DNA from: Cryptomeria japonica | Lineage: Eukaryota > Streptophyta > Pinopsida > Cupressales > Cupressaceae | DNA: 64,000 bases | Direction of reading: 5' to 3' | Assembly (NCBI RefSeq): GCF_030272615.1 | Contig: NC_081410.1 | Span: forward strand, 571,899,241 to 571,963,240 | Shown here: positions 22,526 to 33,111 of the stretch, piece by piece | Layout of the letters: every line of letters begins with the position of its first letter | Position numbering within the stretch: position 1 is the first letter of the stretch | The notes under the pieces: model-generated | Database searches by the model: none | Seen by the model: only the letters and a program-made list of their open reading frames with translations | What the model was told of the DNA's origin: nothing | Made by a program: the position numbers and the translations under genes

Positions 22526-23312
22526 TGTAGACACCTAAAATTGTCATGTCTAATTAAATAAATATTTTATTTATTTAATTATTTAAGCCTAATTCTTCTA
22601 TTAATTAAATAAATCTTTATTTATTTAATTAATTCATTTATCCTCTTCTAGCCTTATTTCTCATTTAAATAAATACATTTATTTATTTAAATTATCCTTT
22701 CCCTAAATTGAATAAATATTTTTATTTATTTAATTATCCCACTTCTTCTATTAATTAAATAAATCTTTATTTATTTATTTAATTCATTAACCTTTTCTAC
22801 CCATGACACATGCCATTCATCTCTTAATTTATACACTACCTACCCCTTTCATTATTTTATTATTTCTTTTACCTACCCTCTAATCATAGCCGACCTCCTT
22901 TTACACCTCTCAATCTTATCCCTCCATTTCATATAGTGTCTTCTATATAAGGAGATGCTTCCTTCATTATCAAACCCTAATCATTCTATGCATTCTAATC
23001 AATGATCTTTTATGCACTTGACTACACTACGATCCTACTAGCAACCACATTTCGTTCTTTGTTGAGCTCTTGTGCACATAAAATCTGAGAGCAAATATAT
23101 CAAGCAAGATCAATGGAGATAGGAAGAATGGAGATCCAAACCCTATTGGACATGTGATGGTATAATCTTTGTGATTTTGTTTGATTTGCATTGTCTTAGG
23201 TAATCTTCATATGTTATGGTGGATCTTTGTTGTTGTTAGGCTAGGGTTTTGTGGTTGAATTCATTTAGCCTTTCAATATCGTTATTATTGTTATCCATTT
23301 TCACCATATACA
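22526..23312 (+). repeat. 3' LTR of element A
   Basis: A 787-base LTR starting TGTAGACACCTAAAATTG and ending ATATACA. Its last 231 bases match 1-230. U3 holds five AT-rich palindromes (about 22546-22795), each pairing AAATAAAT with ATTTATTT arms around a short loop. A TATA box TATATAA is at 22944-22950. GGTAT follows the LTR and would be one copy of the target duplication. Confidence 0.92.
22944..22950 (+). promoter_or_regulatory. TATA box of element A LTR
   Basis: TATATAA in the context TTCTATATAAGGAG, about 420 bases into the LTR, is the likely core promoter of element A. Confidence 0.6.
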
Positions 23313-23689
23313 GGTATAAACATGCAGTTTGGGATGTCATTGAGCATTTTAGTGCATTTTTTATTAATTGGATAGAGAGATCAAATAACATTATGACAGA
23401 TTTTCTAGCTAATGTTGCATTGAAAAATGATGATGCAACACTAACCGAAATCTCCACTGTGGAAATAAAATCTAGGCCCGCCATCCCTGATAATGTGTAT
23501 AATTGGCAAGTTTTTGTTGATGATGAAGATATTCTTAGGTTCATTCAATGTGTTGATGATTATGATAGATAGAAGATTGATTGCAATGCATTGGTGGAGG
23601 TGGTTGACAATAAGAAAACAGTGTTTGGAAATGACTTGGTCCAGTTGGAAACAAATGAGATACCTAAAGGGTTGGTAGAGCTATAGAGC
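23313..23689 (+). pseudogene. Element B archaeal-type RNase H (3' part) and linker to RT
   Basis: The readable protein begins YKHAVWDVIEHFSAFFINW and reaches SNNIMTDFLANVA, the end of an aRH domain with its last catalytic Asp. This aligns with element E, which reads YRNRIWDEIEYFDAFSIEAI and SQNSHADSLAVSA at the same point. A linker with NWQVFVDDEDILRF (E has FWQVFEDDKHIDKF) leads to RT through LETNEIPKGLVEL. Stops are TAG at 23570 and at about 23685. The front of the domain with the other catalytic residues was cut away by element A. That an aRH stands before RT is directly visible here and in E. Confidence 0.8.
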
Positions 23690-24700
23690 ATGTTCAGTTA
23701 CAATGACAATCACTTACATCAGCAGTCTACCACCAAGTTAGAAGAGTTGGAGGAGGTAAACCTGGGGACTGAATCATCCCCTAAGTTAGTATACATTGGG
23801 AAGAAATTACCCCCTCATGTCAGAACTAATCTTATTAATTTATTGAAAAGATATAAACATGTTTTTGCTTGGTCTTATGAAGACCTAAAGGCATATAGAC
23901 AAGACCTTTTTCAGCATGAAGTTCCTTTACTTCCAGATGCTGAGCCTTTCAGACAGAAGCAGAGACCTATTAATCCCCTGTTGAAAACTAAGATGCAGCA
24001 AGAATTGACTAAGTTGAGAGAAGGGGAGATTATCAAACCTATAAGACATTCTTCACGGGTCTCCAATTTGGTCCCAGTAAGAAAGAAAAATGGGGACATT
24101 AGATTGTGGGTGGATTTTAGAAATTTGAATGTTGCTTCTTTAAAAGACAACTACTCTTCCCCCAATATGGAAGCTATGCTGCAAAGAGTAACAGGTTGTG
24201 ATCTTTTGTCCATGATGGATGGTTTTTCAAGATACAATCAAGTGTTAGTGAGGGAATCTGAATAGTTCAAGACTGCTTTCACTACTCCATGGGGAACATA
24301 TGTCTATGTAAGGATGCCATTTGGATTAAAAAATGCTGGAGCTACATTTCAGAGAGCTATGGATGTAGCCTTCAAAGAATTCATCAATATCATCATGGTG
24401 GTTTATCAAGATGATTTAACTTGCTTCTCTAAAAGGGCTGATGATCACTGTGGACATTTGGAAAAGGTATTCAATAAGGCGTTGGAATTTGGTGTGTCAT
24501 TGAATCCTAAGAAGTGTCATTTTGGGGTCACTGAAGGAAAATTATTGGGGCATATTGTTTCCAAGGAAGGGGTAAGAATAGACCCTGAAAGAATTGAAGC
24601 AATAAACAATGTGCCTGCACTAAAGAATGTCAAAGGTATCCAATCTTTTTTGGGCAAGGTTAATTTTGTTAGAAGATTCATTGCAAATTTTGCAGAGATA
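23690..24700 (+). pseudogene. Element B reverse transcriptase
   Basis: Gypsy-type RT in the same frame as the preceding RNase H. Blocks are HVFAWSYEDLKAYRQDLFQH, VSNLVPVRKKNGDIRLWVDF, LLSMMDGFSRYNQVL with the first catalytic Asp, MPFGLKNAGATFQRAMDVAF, and VVYQDDLTCFSK, where the YxDD box is YQDD. TAG at 24263 replaces a likely Gln codon just behind MMDGFSRYNQV. The catalytic Asp residues remain. It would copy element RNA; the stop prevents a full protein. Confidence 0.9.
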
Positions 24701-25294
24701 GTGAAGCCTATTGTAAAATTGCTTAAGAAGGATACAACATTTTGTTGGGACCAAGAAGCATCAAGAGCGTTTGATGAGATTAAAAAGGCCATTCAGGAAG
24801 CACTAGTGCTGAAATCTCCTGATTACAGTAAGCCCTTCTCTCTGTTCTGTTTTGCTTCATACCATACAGTAGCTGCAGTGTTGTTACAAAAAGATAATGA
24901 GGGATATGAACATCCCATAGCTTTCTATAGTAAGTCTTTGCAAGCAGCAGAATTGAAATATGAAACCATGGAAAAACAAGCTTATGCTTTGGTTAAAGCT
25001 GTTAAGGCTTTCAGGCCATATCTTGTGAATGCAAAGGTCACTGCTTATGTCCCGCATGCTGCAGTTAAGGATATTTTGTCCCAATCTGAGGTTACAGGAA
25101 GAAGATGCAGATGGATTAATAGGATCCAAGAATTTGACCTGGAAATAAAGATCACCAAATTGGTGAGAGGTTTAGGTCTAGCCAAGCTTATGGCTAAATC
25201 TAATCTTCTGAATGTTGAGATACATAATGTTGAAATCAAAAGTACTTCAGTCACTAGTATTGAAAGGCAACCTTGGTATTCAGAGGTAGTTTGA
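24701..25294 (+). pseudogene. Element B gypsy-type RNase H, degenerate active site
   Basis: This follows RT directly: FSLFCFASYHTVAAVLLQ, IAFYSKSLQAAELKYETMEKQ, VTAYVPHAAVKDIL, and KLVRGLGLAKLMAKS. The first catalytic Asp (normally DAS) is Phe, the TDH motif reads VPH, and the C-terminal Asp is gone. Element E lacks the same residues, so the loss is probably lineage-wide and not decay of one copy. The domain likely survives as a tether, with activity moved to the upstream aRH. TGA at 25292 ends the segment; the frame continues unchanged. Confidence 0.8.
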
Positions 25295-26529
25295 TTTTTA
25301 AGGGATGCTACATTTTCAGAAGGAATGACACATAACCAGAGAAGAACTCTAAAACTCAAGTCACAAAAATATGTTCTCATTCAAGGTGATCTGTTTTGGA
25401 GAAAAAGAGATGGAGAACTGCTAATGTGTTTGGATGAATTCTAGGCTAAAAGGGTGCTGATTGAAATGCATGATGGAGTAGGTGGAGGCCATTACTCTAC
25501 TAAGACAACTGTTGGTAAGATAATCTGGGCTGGGTACTATTGGCCTACCTTATTCAAGGAAACTCATGAACATGTCAGTAAATGTGACCCATGTCAAAAA
25601 TTTTCATCCAAATTGAAGTATGAAGGAGCTCTACCCCTAAATCCAGTCACAGTGGAAGCCCCTTTTGTCCAATGGGGCATTGATTTTATTGGAGAGGTTG
25701 TTGAGAGATCAGGAAGAGGTCATAGATGGATCATAGTAGCCACCGACTATTTTACTAAATGGATTGAAGCTATTCCCACAAGAAGAGCTACAAGTAAAGT
25801 TGTCATTGACTTCTTGATGGATAATGTTATAACTAGATTTGGAATACCTGCAAAATTAGTAATGGACAATGCCATGAGTTTCAGGTCAGAAGAGTTTGTT
25901 GGATTTTGTACCAGTCATGGAATAATCATGTCTTACTCTTCACCCTATCACCCTCAGGGAAATGGACAAGCTGCATCTAGTAATAAAAGCCTTTTGAACA
26001 TCATCAAGAAAATCCTGGAAGAGAACAAGAGGTCTTGGGATAAAAAGTTGAAATTAGCCTTGTGGGCTGATAGGATAACAGTCAAGAAAGCCATTGGAAT
26101 GTCACCTTTTGAACTAGTTTATGGTACACAAGCTAGATTGCCAGTAAACAATCTTCTTCCAGTTTATAAATTCTTGCAAGCTGAAGACATGGAGCTATCT
26201 GAACCTATGGAAAATCGAATGATTCAGATAGTGGAAGTGGAAGAGATCAGAACTCTAGCTCATAAGAGAAATCTAAAGATCCAATTGCAGTCCAAATACC
26301 TTTTTGATAAAAGGACATCTTTAAGGAAGTTTCAAATTGGTGATATTGTTCTTTAGTGGAATGCAAGAGGGCAGGACAAAGGAAAACATAAAAAATTTGA
26401 ATCATTATGGATTGACCCTTTTGTGGTTTGTGATTTGAATGGAAAGGATTCTTATTTTGTGAAAAATCTGAATGATGAAGTACATGAATTTCCAGTGCAT
26501 GGAGAATTCCTGAAACATTATTTCTCTTG
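25295..26529 (+). pseudogene. Element B integrase
   Basis: The HHCC zinc-binding region is at about 25465-25605 (HDGVGGGHYSTKTT, CDPCQKF). The core has WGIDFIGEVV and LVMDNAMSFRS with two catalytic Asp. The third block reads PQGNGQAASSNK with Ala (GCA) in place of the catalytic Glu. The C-terminal part has FQIGDIVL, then TAG at 26354, then RGQDKGKHKKFESLW and a final stop at 26527. Another TAG is at 25442. It would integrate cDNA; the Glu loss makes this copy inactive apart from the stops. Confidence 0.9.
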
Positions 26530-27523
26530 AAGTCCATGCACATTAGGTCCTTTGTTTGTATATATTTTGTTTGCTTCCTGTTGTTTTTGTTTGGTTCTGT
26601 GTTTTGGTCTGTTTCTCCAGAGTTTCTTGAGTTTCTTGTGTTGATCTTGCGATCAACCATCCCCAGTCAGAGTTTCTTGAGTGTTCTAGGGCTAACGGCC
26701 GAATACCACGTGGCATTTGTTAACCAGTGAACGGGTGGGGTAAGCGATGTAAGCATAAAGGTCTCACTTAAAGGTTGTTCATCTCAAGATTGATCCAATG
26801 CTTCTTGTTGTTTCATGGCCCAAAGTTGGAAGCAGGTTAAAGCTTGTGAAATAGTGAAAAACCGTTAGCCCTCAAAATGAGGCGCGGTTAGTGAAAAAGT
26901 TGACTGTCCAGATAAGAGTTAAAGGTCGGGCAGTTAGAGTTCCATCTAACACTTGGCATAGCTCCGCAAAAGGAAAATGCTCGGGGGTTAAAGCTTGTGA
27001 AATGGCGAAAAGGAGGTAGGGCCTGATGCAAAGGTGAAGGCGTTAAGATAGTGTAAAGACTGATCAAGTTTCATCCGATCGGACGGCTGGTGTGATTTCA
27101 TTTGGCGAAATTGCTAAGATGTTATGCTCTGTGAAATGGCAAAAGAGTTGAAAGGAAAATGCACAGGTGTGTTGTGACCCGTTGGAGCGAAATTTTCAAA
27201 TTCTTTCACGAATTTAATTCTGAAGGGACGGCCGAAGCATGCGGTATCAATGTCGCAGTTAAGAGCCCGACTACCGTATATGATATCGGATCAATTGAAT
27301 GAAGGTATCATTTTGAAGAGTTGTTGCAGAGAAGCAGTTGCAGAGCAAGTTTCTTCAAATACAGAGTAAATTTCTACAGTTGCAGAGCGGATTTCTTCAA
27401 GCAAAAAATAGGTTTTCTTGTACTCCTGCTTGGCAATTACTTGATAGTGTGTTTTAATTGAGGTTTTGATTTATTACAAAATAGTTGTGGGTAGTAATTA
27501 AATTGCTTGCATAGTTGTTTAAG
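26530..27523 (+). other. Element B spacer between integrase and accessory gene
   Basis: One kilobase without a convincing protein. It contains related phrases GTTAAAGCTTGTGAAATAG (26836), the same with TGGCG (26988) and CTGTGAAATGGC (27130), and small hairpins such as TTGATC/GATCAA (about 26642-26657) and CCTC/GAGG (about 26872-26884). From 27310 TTGCAGAG recurs three times. Element E has a spacer of similar length at the same place. Confidence 0.55.
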
Positions 27524-30500
27524 ATGGCACCTAAAAGAGAATTCTCAGGAAATGTTAATTACCAGGAGAGGGCTATCTATGACGATTTCCTAGAACAGTT
27601 GACAATGTCAACTAATGTGGCAGCTAAGGTAAAGGAATTAGTGCCAAAAGCTCCTCACCTGAAAATAGGAGAAGGATTATATGACAAAGGCAATTGGCTA
27701 AGAGACCCATTGACAGGGTTGTCTGGGTTGGGCTTATTTAAGGTCGGATTTGGTATGAGACACTCCCCCACCCCGTTGAATAGTATTTGGGAATTGGATG
27801 TAGGAAAATTAGTGGTTCCTAGAGTGTTCATGGATGTGGACCTCCTAACTCAAATTGCACATAACTATGACTCGATTACAAAGAGTATTAAGGACATAAA
27901 TGGAAAAACCCTCATTGAGATTAATGATGAGGAGTTCAGAAATGCATTCGGGCTTAGTGAAGTATCCAACTATTTGGAACCCATCAATTTCAAATCATTG
28001 GCTCAGGTTTACAATGCACAGAGGAACCACCTTAGAAATGGGTCTCTTAAAGAGTTTTTTGTTAATATAGGTGGATTAACTGCTGTAGGACCCAATACTA
28101 GGGAGCCTTTCTCCTTGAATCTATTCACCCTTAGAGCTAAGGGATTATACTGGTCACTCTACCAAATTCTCGGAGAAGATGCTGAAGCAAATATGCCAAC
28201 TCATTATATGTTAATGATTGCTCAAATTTTGAACCCTTCTCTGGCAGTGACATTTGATTATGCCCCTTATATCATTGATGCTATCCATGAAGGATTGATA
28301 GGAATAAAGAATGGGAAAGTGGATAGGCCTTTTGGATGGTACTCCCTCCTCATGCATTTATTTTTATTCAAGGGTGGTGACTATTTTGCAAGTGGAATGG
28401 ATCTTGTAAAAGAGAAAGATGGAGAAAAGATGCTAGTGCAGTTATGGAGTACAATGCTGTCATGGGACAGAGAAGATGCTAGCTTCTTAAAGTTTGATAA
28501 GTGTTTTGCATCTAAGATTAGGACTCTCATCTGTTCAGAGAATCCAAGAGTCCCCAAGGTTCTTTTGGAATTTATTAGGCCAAAAGAGTTTGCTGAGAAT
28601 ATAAAAATTGTCCATAATTGGGGTGATATCTACTTATACCCCGTCTCCATAGTTTTCAGAGTATATGGTTTCAAAGGCACTCCATTTTTGTTGCCCTATC
28701 AGGTCCCTCTCAAAGTGGGAATTGCAAAAGTCCTCAGACAGATTGGTAGTGTGCAAGAGGTAAAGCTGACAGGTAGAGGTAAAGGGACCATTTTCCCTAC
28801 AGTTACCATAGCCCACCAATTTGTAATAACTAAAGGAGGTTGGAAATGCTTTGAATATTTTCTTCGACCTTATCATTTATCAACTGCAGTATCTAGGTGT
28901 GCCGACCCTGAAGATTTCTTCAACGACATGTTCAGAAAGAGGGCAATATGCAGAGGTAGACCCCACCAATTCTAGTTTCTTGAAGACCTCATTAGGAATG
29001 AATTTGATTTAGATGAGCAAGAGCTGAGGAAGGAAAAGTGGGTGGCTTACAAAAAGTCCTTAGACTTTGTACACCAATTTGATACTATTTGATACTAGCT
29101 ATGACCCATTGTCTAACTTCCACCCCTTTGAAGAAAAGGTAAAATTTTTAATTCTTTGTTTTGAAGATGTGATGCAGACACTGAAAGAAAAGAGGGAGGT
29201 TGTAATTAAGAACAACCCTGAGAAAGCAAGACTAGTTCTAAATAGGTCTGTAACTACCAGAGCAATTCCTCTTGGTGATTACATGTTACATAAGAAGTCC
29301 AACTACAGTGTGTTGATGCCAACAATAGGGGAACCTTCTACCTCAAAAGGGAAGAGGAAGATACAGGATGTCATTGACATTCAGGACAGCCCAAAGAAAC
29401 AAAGAATGAGAAAGGAAGTACAATCTGATGAACCCTTGTATTCCCCATCTCAATCCCCTATTCATATAGGAGATGAATAGGCAACAGCTGAACAACTGAT
29501 ACAGTTAGGCAGTCTTGGAGAGATAGCCTACACATATGATGAAGTGGAAGAGGGAATGCTAGGAGAGACCCTCACAGCTGAGATGAACATTATTGCTAAT
29601 GAGTTCAAAGTCCAGGAGTGGGATCCTGAAATCAAACAAGCCAGTGAGGATTTCTTGGCTGATAATAATTTTGTCACATCAGAAGCTTTCATGCAATTTG
29701 TGTGGAAGCAAAATATTGATAAATTTAATGCAAGGTGTGAAAAAAGGAAAAGCAAGCAGCCCCACAAGGACCCAACTGTGGTGGAGGAAGAGGTAAAGCA
29801 AGAAATGGTTGATGAGTTTAAAACCATTACTCCCGAGAAAGGAAGAGATATGGTAGCACAAGCTGGGGTACTCATTCTCCCTGAATGGGACATAGCAGAT
29901 GCCTTGGTTTTAGAGGTAGTAAGAAAGGAGACCAAACCTATGGAGGGAGTCACTTTCAACAAGGATAATGCTATACTAGTCCTATGGTCTCTAAAAAGAG
30001 ATGAGAATAGAAGGAATAAGGACACCTCAGGGTCAAGTTACCTTGGAGGAATGATAGTGAAAAGAGTGCAGAACACTGGGGTAGTGGAAGCTGCTAGCAC
30101 TGTGCTAGAGACTGCAAGGTTTAATGTTGCAGTAGCAGAAAGAGAGGCAAAAGAAAAGGCAGAGTGGAGACAGTTTTAAAAGCTTATAACAATGCCAAGG
30201 ATGAGGTAAGAGGTAGAGATAGCATCATTACCAAGTTACAAAGCCAGTTGGTAGGACAATGCCATCAAGGTGAGTCCTCAACATTAATGATCTCGTCTTC
30301 TCCTGCAAGGCCTCCACCTACTAGCCCCATTATTGAATTCCCACCATCTCCAACACCTTCTAGTTCTCAGTTGATTGAAATCACTCCCCATGTATTGGAG
30401 AATCTAAAGCAGGCTCAGGCCTTGTATGCAAAGAAATATGAAGAAAGAGTAAAGGCTACAATTTCAAGTTTTGCTGACACCATAGGGTCCTCATTAATGT

Positions 30501-31141
30501 ATAACAACATGAGCAAGATTCTAGATATGTGGAATGAGCTTAATGAAGATAAGGCTGTTTTAATGCCTATTTTTGACAAGTGGAAGCCCAAAGAGCAGGA
30601 TTTGGAGCTTATTTGTGTATCCTATGATGAAGCAGGGGCTGATCCCATTATCAAATCCACTTGTGACATAACAAAGGACCTAGTAAAATTAGCAGAAGGA
30701 GTAGATAATGTAGATAGGAAGATCAATTTGTACAAGAAAGAGTACACTGATCAAGTATTTGAATTACTCCCAGGGGGTTTTGCTAGCCCAGTTCAATTGA
30801 AGGACAAACAAGTATGGCTTAAGGAATTAGAAGCCAAATTGTCATTAAGAATAAAAGGAATTATTAACTCAGAGGATGCTTCCCTATTTGTCAAAGCAAT
30901 TGAGGAGATAGAGAAAATCAAATCTCATTATGGTTTTCTAAATTCAGAGGTTAACAAAATGTGGAATTCTTGGGAAAGGTTAGCCAAGACAAAAGCAAAA
31001 GTGATTAACTTCGCGTGGCCGGCTGATGATGTATACTATGGGTGGACAAGAAAGTATGCAATACTAGATGTAGAGCAGTTAGAAGAGGTTGCAACTGGAC
31101 AACAAGTAGAAGAAGCTGCGGATGTTGAAAAGGACTTGTAA
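27524..31141 (+). pseudogene. Element B sense-strand accessory gene (large, function unknown)
   Basis: I chose ATG at 27524 (MAPKREFSGN). A first part of about 485 residues looks globular and helical, with DINGKTLIEINDEEFRNAFG near residues 120-140; TAG interrupts at 28973. After a frame change near 29070 comes a linker with basic KGKRKIQDVIDIQDSPKKQR, TAG at 29478, then a charged helical part. A second frame change near 30165 leads into Pro/Ser-rich sequence and a long helical tail with EEIEKIKSHYGF and ARDGWT-free acidic end, stopping at 31139. Total about 1,205 codons. Element E carries a homologue at the same place. I see no signal peptide or membrane segment, so an envelope role is unlikely. 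Function is unknown; a DNA- or RNA-binding nuclear protein is a guess from the basic linker. Confidence 0.75.
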
Positions 31142-32078
31142 CCACTTTTGGGAAAGGTTCTGTAACTACTTCTTAAGAGAAGTAATGATTGTAACAAACT
31201 CTCCTAGGAAAGTCCGAAGCTATGTATGCATCCATGCTGTTATAAATGGATACCAGGACGATGTAAAAATGATCGCAAGGAATTGTAAGAAAATGCTGCG
31301 GAAATTTATCTGAGCTTTTTTCAAGTCTTAATGGAGAATATTCAAATGTTTTTGTAATACTTTCAGAAGAAATATCAATATACAGACCATTGGTTTTGAG
31401 TTCAAACTTTGTGTTGTCTTCAAGTATGTTTGCAAATGTTTACTATTTCATTCTGAGTAATCTAGGGCTATTCCTTTTGAATATGGGTTGTAAGGAAATT
31501 TCAAGTAGATGTGCTTCTTATCTTTTCTCTTCAGGAGGGGAATTAAATACGCAGGAATTATTTCTACCAGTAAATTCTTTGTGGGATACTTTGAATTTTG
31601 ATGAACACAGTTTAGTTTGATATGAATACATTCTTATGTGTGTCAAGCATGTATAGGGATCTGCAGAAGCCGAACTGATAGGATGTGTGGAGGTATTATG
31701 ATTGTGGAAGTATTGTTTGAACTTAGATGACTCTGTGGCCTTGGATTAAGCACTGGTATCTATTAAGGTTGTCTTCTTTACATATCTTGTAGCTCAATAC
31801 TGAACATGAGTACAAGTTTTATTTCTTTGTTTCAGTTGGTTTTAAGGGTTATAAAATCCACTAGTTTTCAGACTAGTTTGCTGTGGATTTGTCTTCTAAA
31901 AGTGTGAATTCAGTTCACAAAGGTATACCCGCCTGAACTTTGGACAAGTTCAAAGTGTAGAAGGCTAAACAAACCTTGTCATATGTTGTCCTGAAAGTCT
32001 CCTTCTCTTTGATCTCTCTTCTCCATACAAAGTTTATCATATCACCATGAGGATCTTGAAGGGAATCAGATTTTTAGA
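31142..32078 (+). other. Non-coding tail, possible element B 3' LTR
   Basis: No convincing gene. TATAAAT at 31241-31247 lies about 105 bases behind TGTAACC, which overlaps the accessory stop codon; this fits an LTR with a short U3. Without the 5' LTR in the window this cannot be confirmed and no right boundary is seen. Confidence 0.35.
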
Positions 32079-32663
32079 CTAACAATTCCTCCCCTTAGGG
32101 AGAAACAAAACCAAAGGTGTATCCATGAAGTCTCCCCAATCATGAAGGGAAGATGTATGAAGAAAACTCATGATGAAAGAAATCTCTGAAAAATTCTCAA
32201 GTGTCCCCATGTCGATGTTGAAAGATACCCCCTCCAAAGGTGGTAAATTGTGCCACACTCCTGAAAAAGGCACTCCAAGATCTAGTGGAGATGGATGTAG
32301 AACATGTCCCAAAGAGTCACATGTCTCCTCAAAACATAAAGAGACCTCCTCCAACTGCTGTACATAAGTATCCACAATCACATCAACCTCGAAAGAATGA
32401 TCATGTAGAGAATGAACAAGAGGGTCAAAGTGTTCCCTCGCAACAATCGAAGAAGGATCATCTTCATCAAAGAGAAGATGAATGTCATCAATGATGTCTC
32501 CCAAATTTGCAATGTAGGATTCCACAAACAAACCTGCAATGTCTGTCAAGTAATCATCCCAGGAATCTGAAGCTGGAAGACAATGAATATCCTGCTGCAT
32601 TGAATCACATGAAGGTAAAACTGTTCCAAATACAAATATATATACCCTCCTCCAAATCACCAT
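32079..32663 (-). CDS. Acidic hypothetical protein joined to element D
   Basis: A 194-codon open frame whose first 15 or so codons overlap the broken copia RT in another frame. The rest is strongly acidic (DDYLTDIAGLF, DIIDDIHLLFDEDD, LEEVSLCFEETCDSLG) and ends LPKGRNC at a TAG stop. Its last codons form AAGGGGAGGAA on the minus strand, a good polypurine tract, followed by TGTTAGTC, a plausible LTR start. That start differs from the LTR start of element D, so this looks like the 3' end of another LTR element fused to D. I recognise no family. Whether it was ever a gene start to stop is doubtful, since the start codon lies in the junction. Confidence 0.4.
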   Translation of the reverse strand: MVIWRRVYIFVFGTVLPSCDSMQQDIHCLPASDSWDDYLTDIAGLFVESYIANLGDIIDDIHLLFDEDDPSSIVAREHFDPLVHSLHDHSFEVDVIVDTYVQQLEEVSLCFEETCDSLGHVLHPSPLDLGVPFSGVWHNLPPLEGVSFNIDMGTLENFSEISFIMSFLHTSSLHDWGDFMDTPLVLFLPKGRNC

Positions 32664-32990
32664 GGAGAAAGGCAGTTTTTACTTCTAGCTGTTCCAAATA
32701 CAAATATTCAGTAGCCCCAATACTTAAAACACTACAAATAGAAGTCATTTTAACAATCGAAGAAAAAACTTCAGCAAAATCAATGCCCTTTTTCTGTGCA
32801 AATCCTTTCACAACTAACTTGACTTTAAATCTATTCTTACCTCCATCTTCCTCTTTCAGCCTATAAACCCATTTGTTTTGTAAAGCCTTTTTACTTACAG
32901 ACAACTTACATACTTCCCAAGTTTGATTTTTGCATAAGGAGTCCATTTCTTATTTTATGACAAGCTCCCACTAAACCTTTGTATCCACCT
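32605..32990 (-). pseudogene. Element D copia reverse transcriptase, N-terminal fragment
   Basis: Copia-type RT start: MDSLCKNQTWEVCKLSVSKK, NKWVYRLKEEDGGKNRFKV, GFAQKKGIDFAEVFSSIVKM and LEQLEVKTAFLHGDLEEGIY. These are the fixed blocks before the palm. The sequence then leaves the family (IWNSFTFM, stop at 32605), so the YVDD box and the RNase H are absent. At the break a 19-base word beginning CTGTTCCAAATAC occurs at 32621-32639 and 32689-32707, suggesting a template switch or microhomology join. Confidence 0.85.
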
Positions 32991-33111
32991 GCATAGCTTC
33001 ATCATATCCTTCTGGTTCACCAACATTTGTTAACAAAATAGAATACAAAGAGGGAGAGAACCTTTCAGGAGGTCTACATAGCCTTGTTGATTGTCTAACA
33101 TTCATTGGAGT

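Larger units (their letters stand above)
1..23312 (+). mobile_element. Element A: Tat-lineage Ty3/gypsy retrotransposon (5' end outside window)
   Basis: Bases 1-230 recur almost exactly at 23082-23312, so they are the end of the 5' LTR and the end of the 3' LTR of one element. Between them lie a primer binding site, a 2.2-kb leader, gag-pol (2478-9999), a 3' spacer, an antisense plant-mobile-domain gene and a polypurine tract. Element C (11349-19216) is a later insertion. The order RT, gypsy RNase H, archaeal-type RNase H, integrase, plus the G-patch after protease, is that of the Tat lineage. The visible LTR parts differ by about two substitutions and one indel in 230 bases, so insertion was fairly recent. 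The flank after the 3' LTR is the pol gene of element B. Confidence 0.88.
23313..31141 (+). mobile_element. Element B: Ty3/gypsy with RNase H before RT and a large accessory gene
   Basis: The element starts abruptly inside an RNase H domain where element A inserted, so its 5' half must lie left of the window. It continues with RT, gRH, integrase, a 1-kb spacer and an accessory gene of about 1,200 codons. All of pol is in one frame with six stops. Order and sequence match element E on the other strand. The 3' LTR is not identified; it may begin at the accessory stop codon (TGTAACC, about 31136), with a TATAAAT box at 31241. Confidence 0.85.

Noticed and set aside
27524-31141. Accessory gene of element B as an envelope gene
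   Set aside because: No signal peptide, membrane span or glycosylation-rich ectodomain is visible; the sequence looks soluble and helical.
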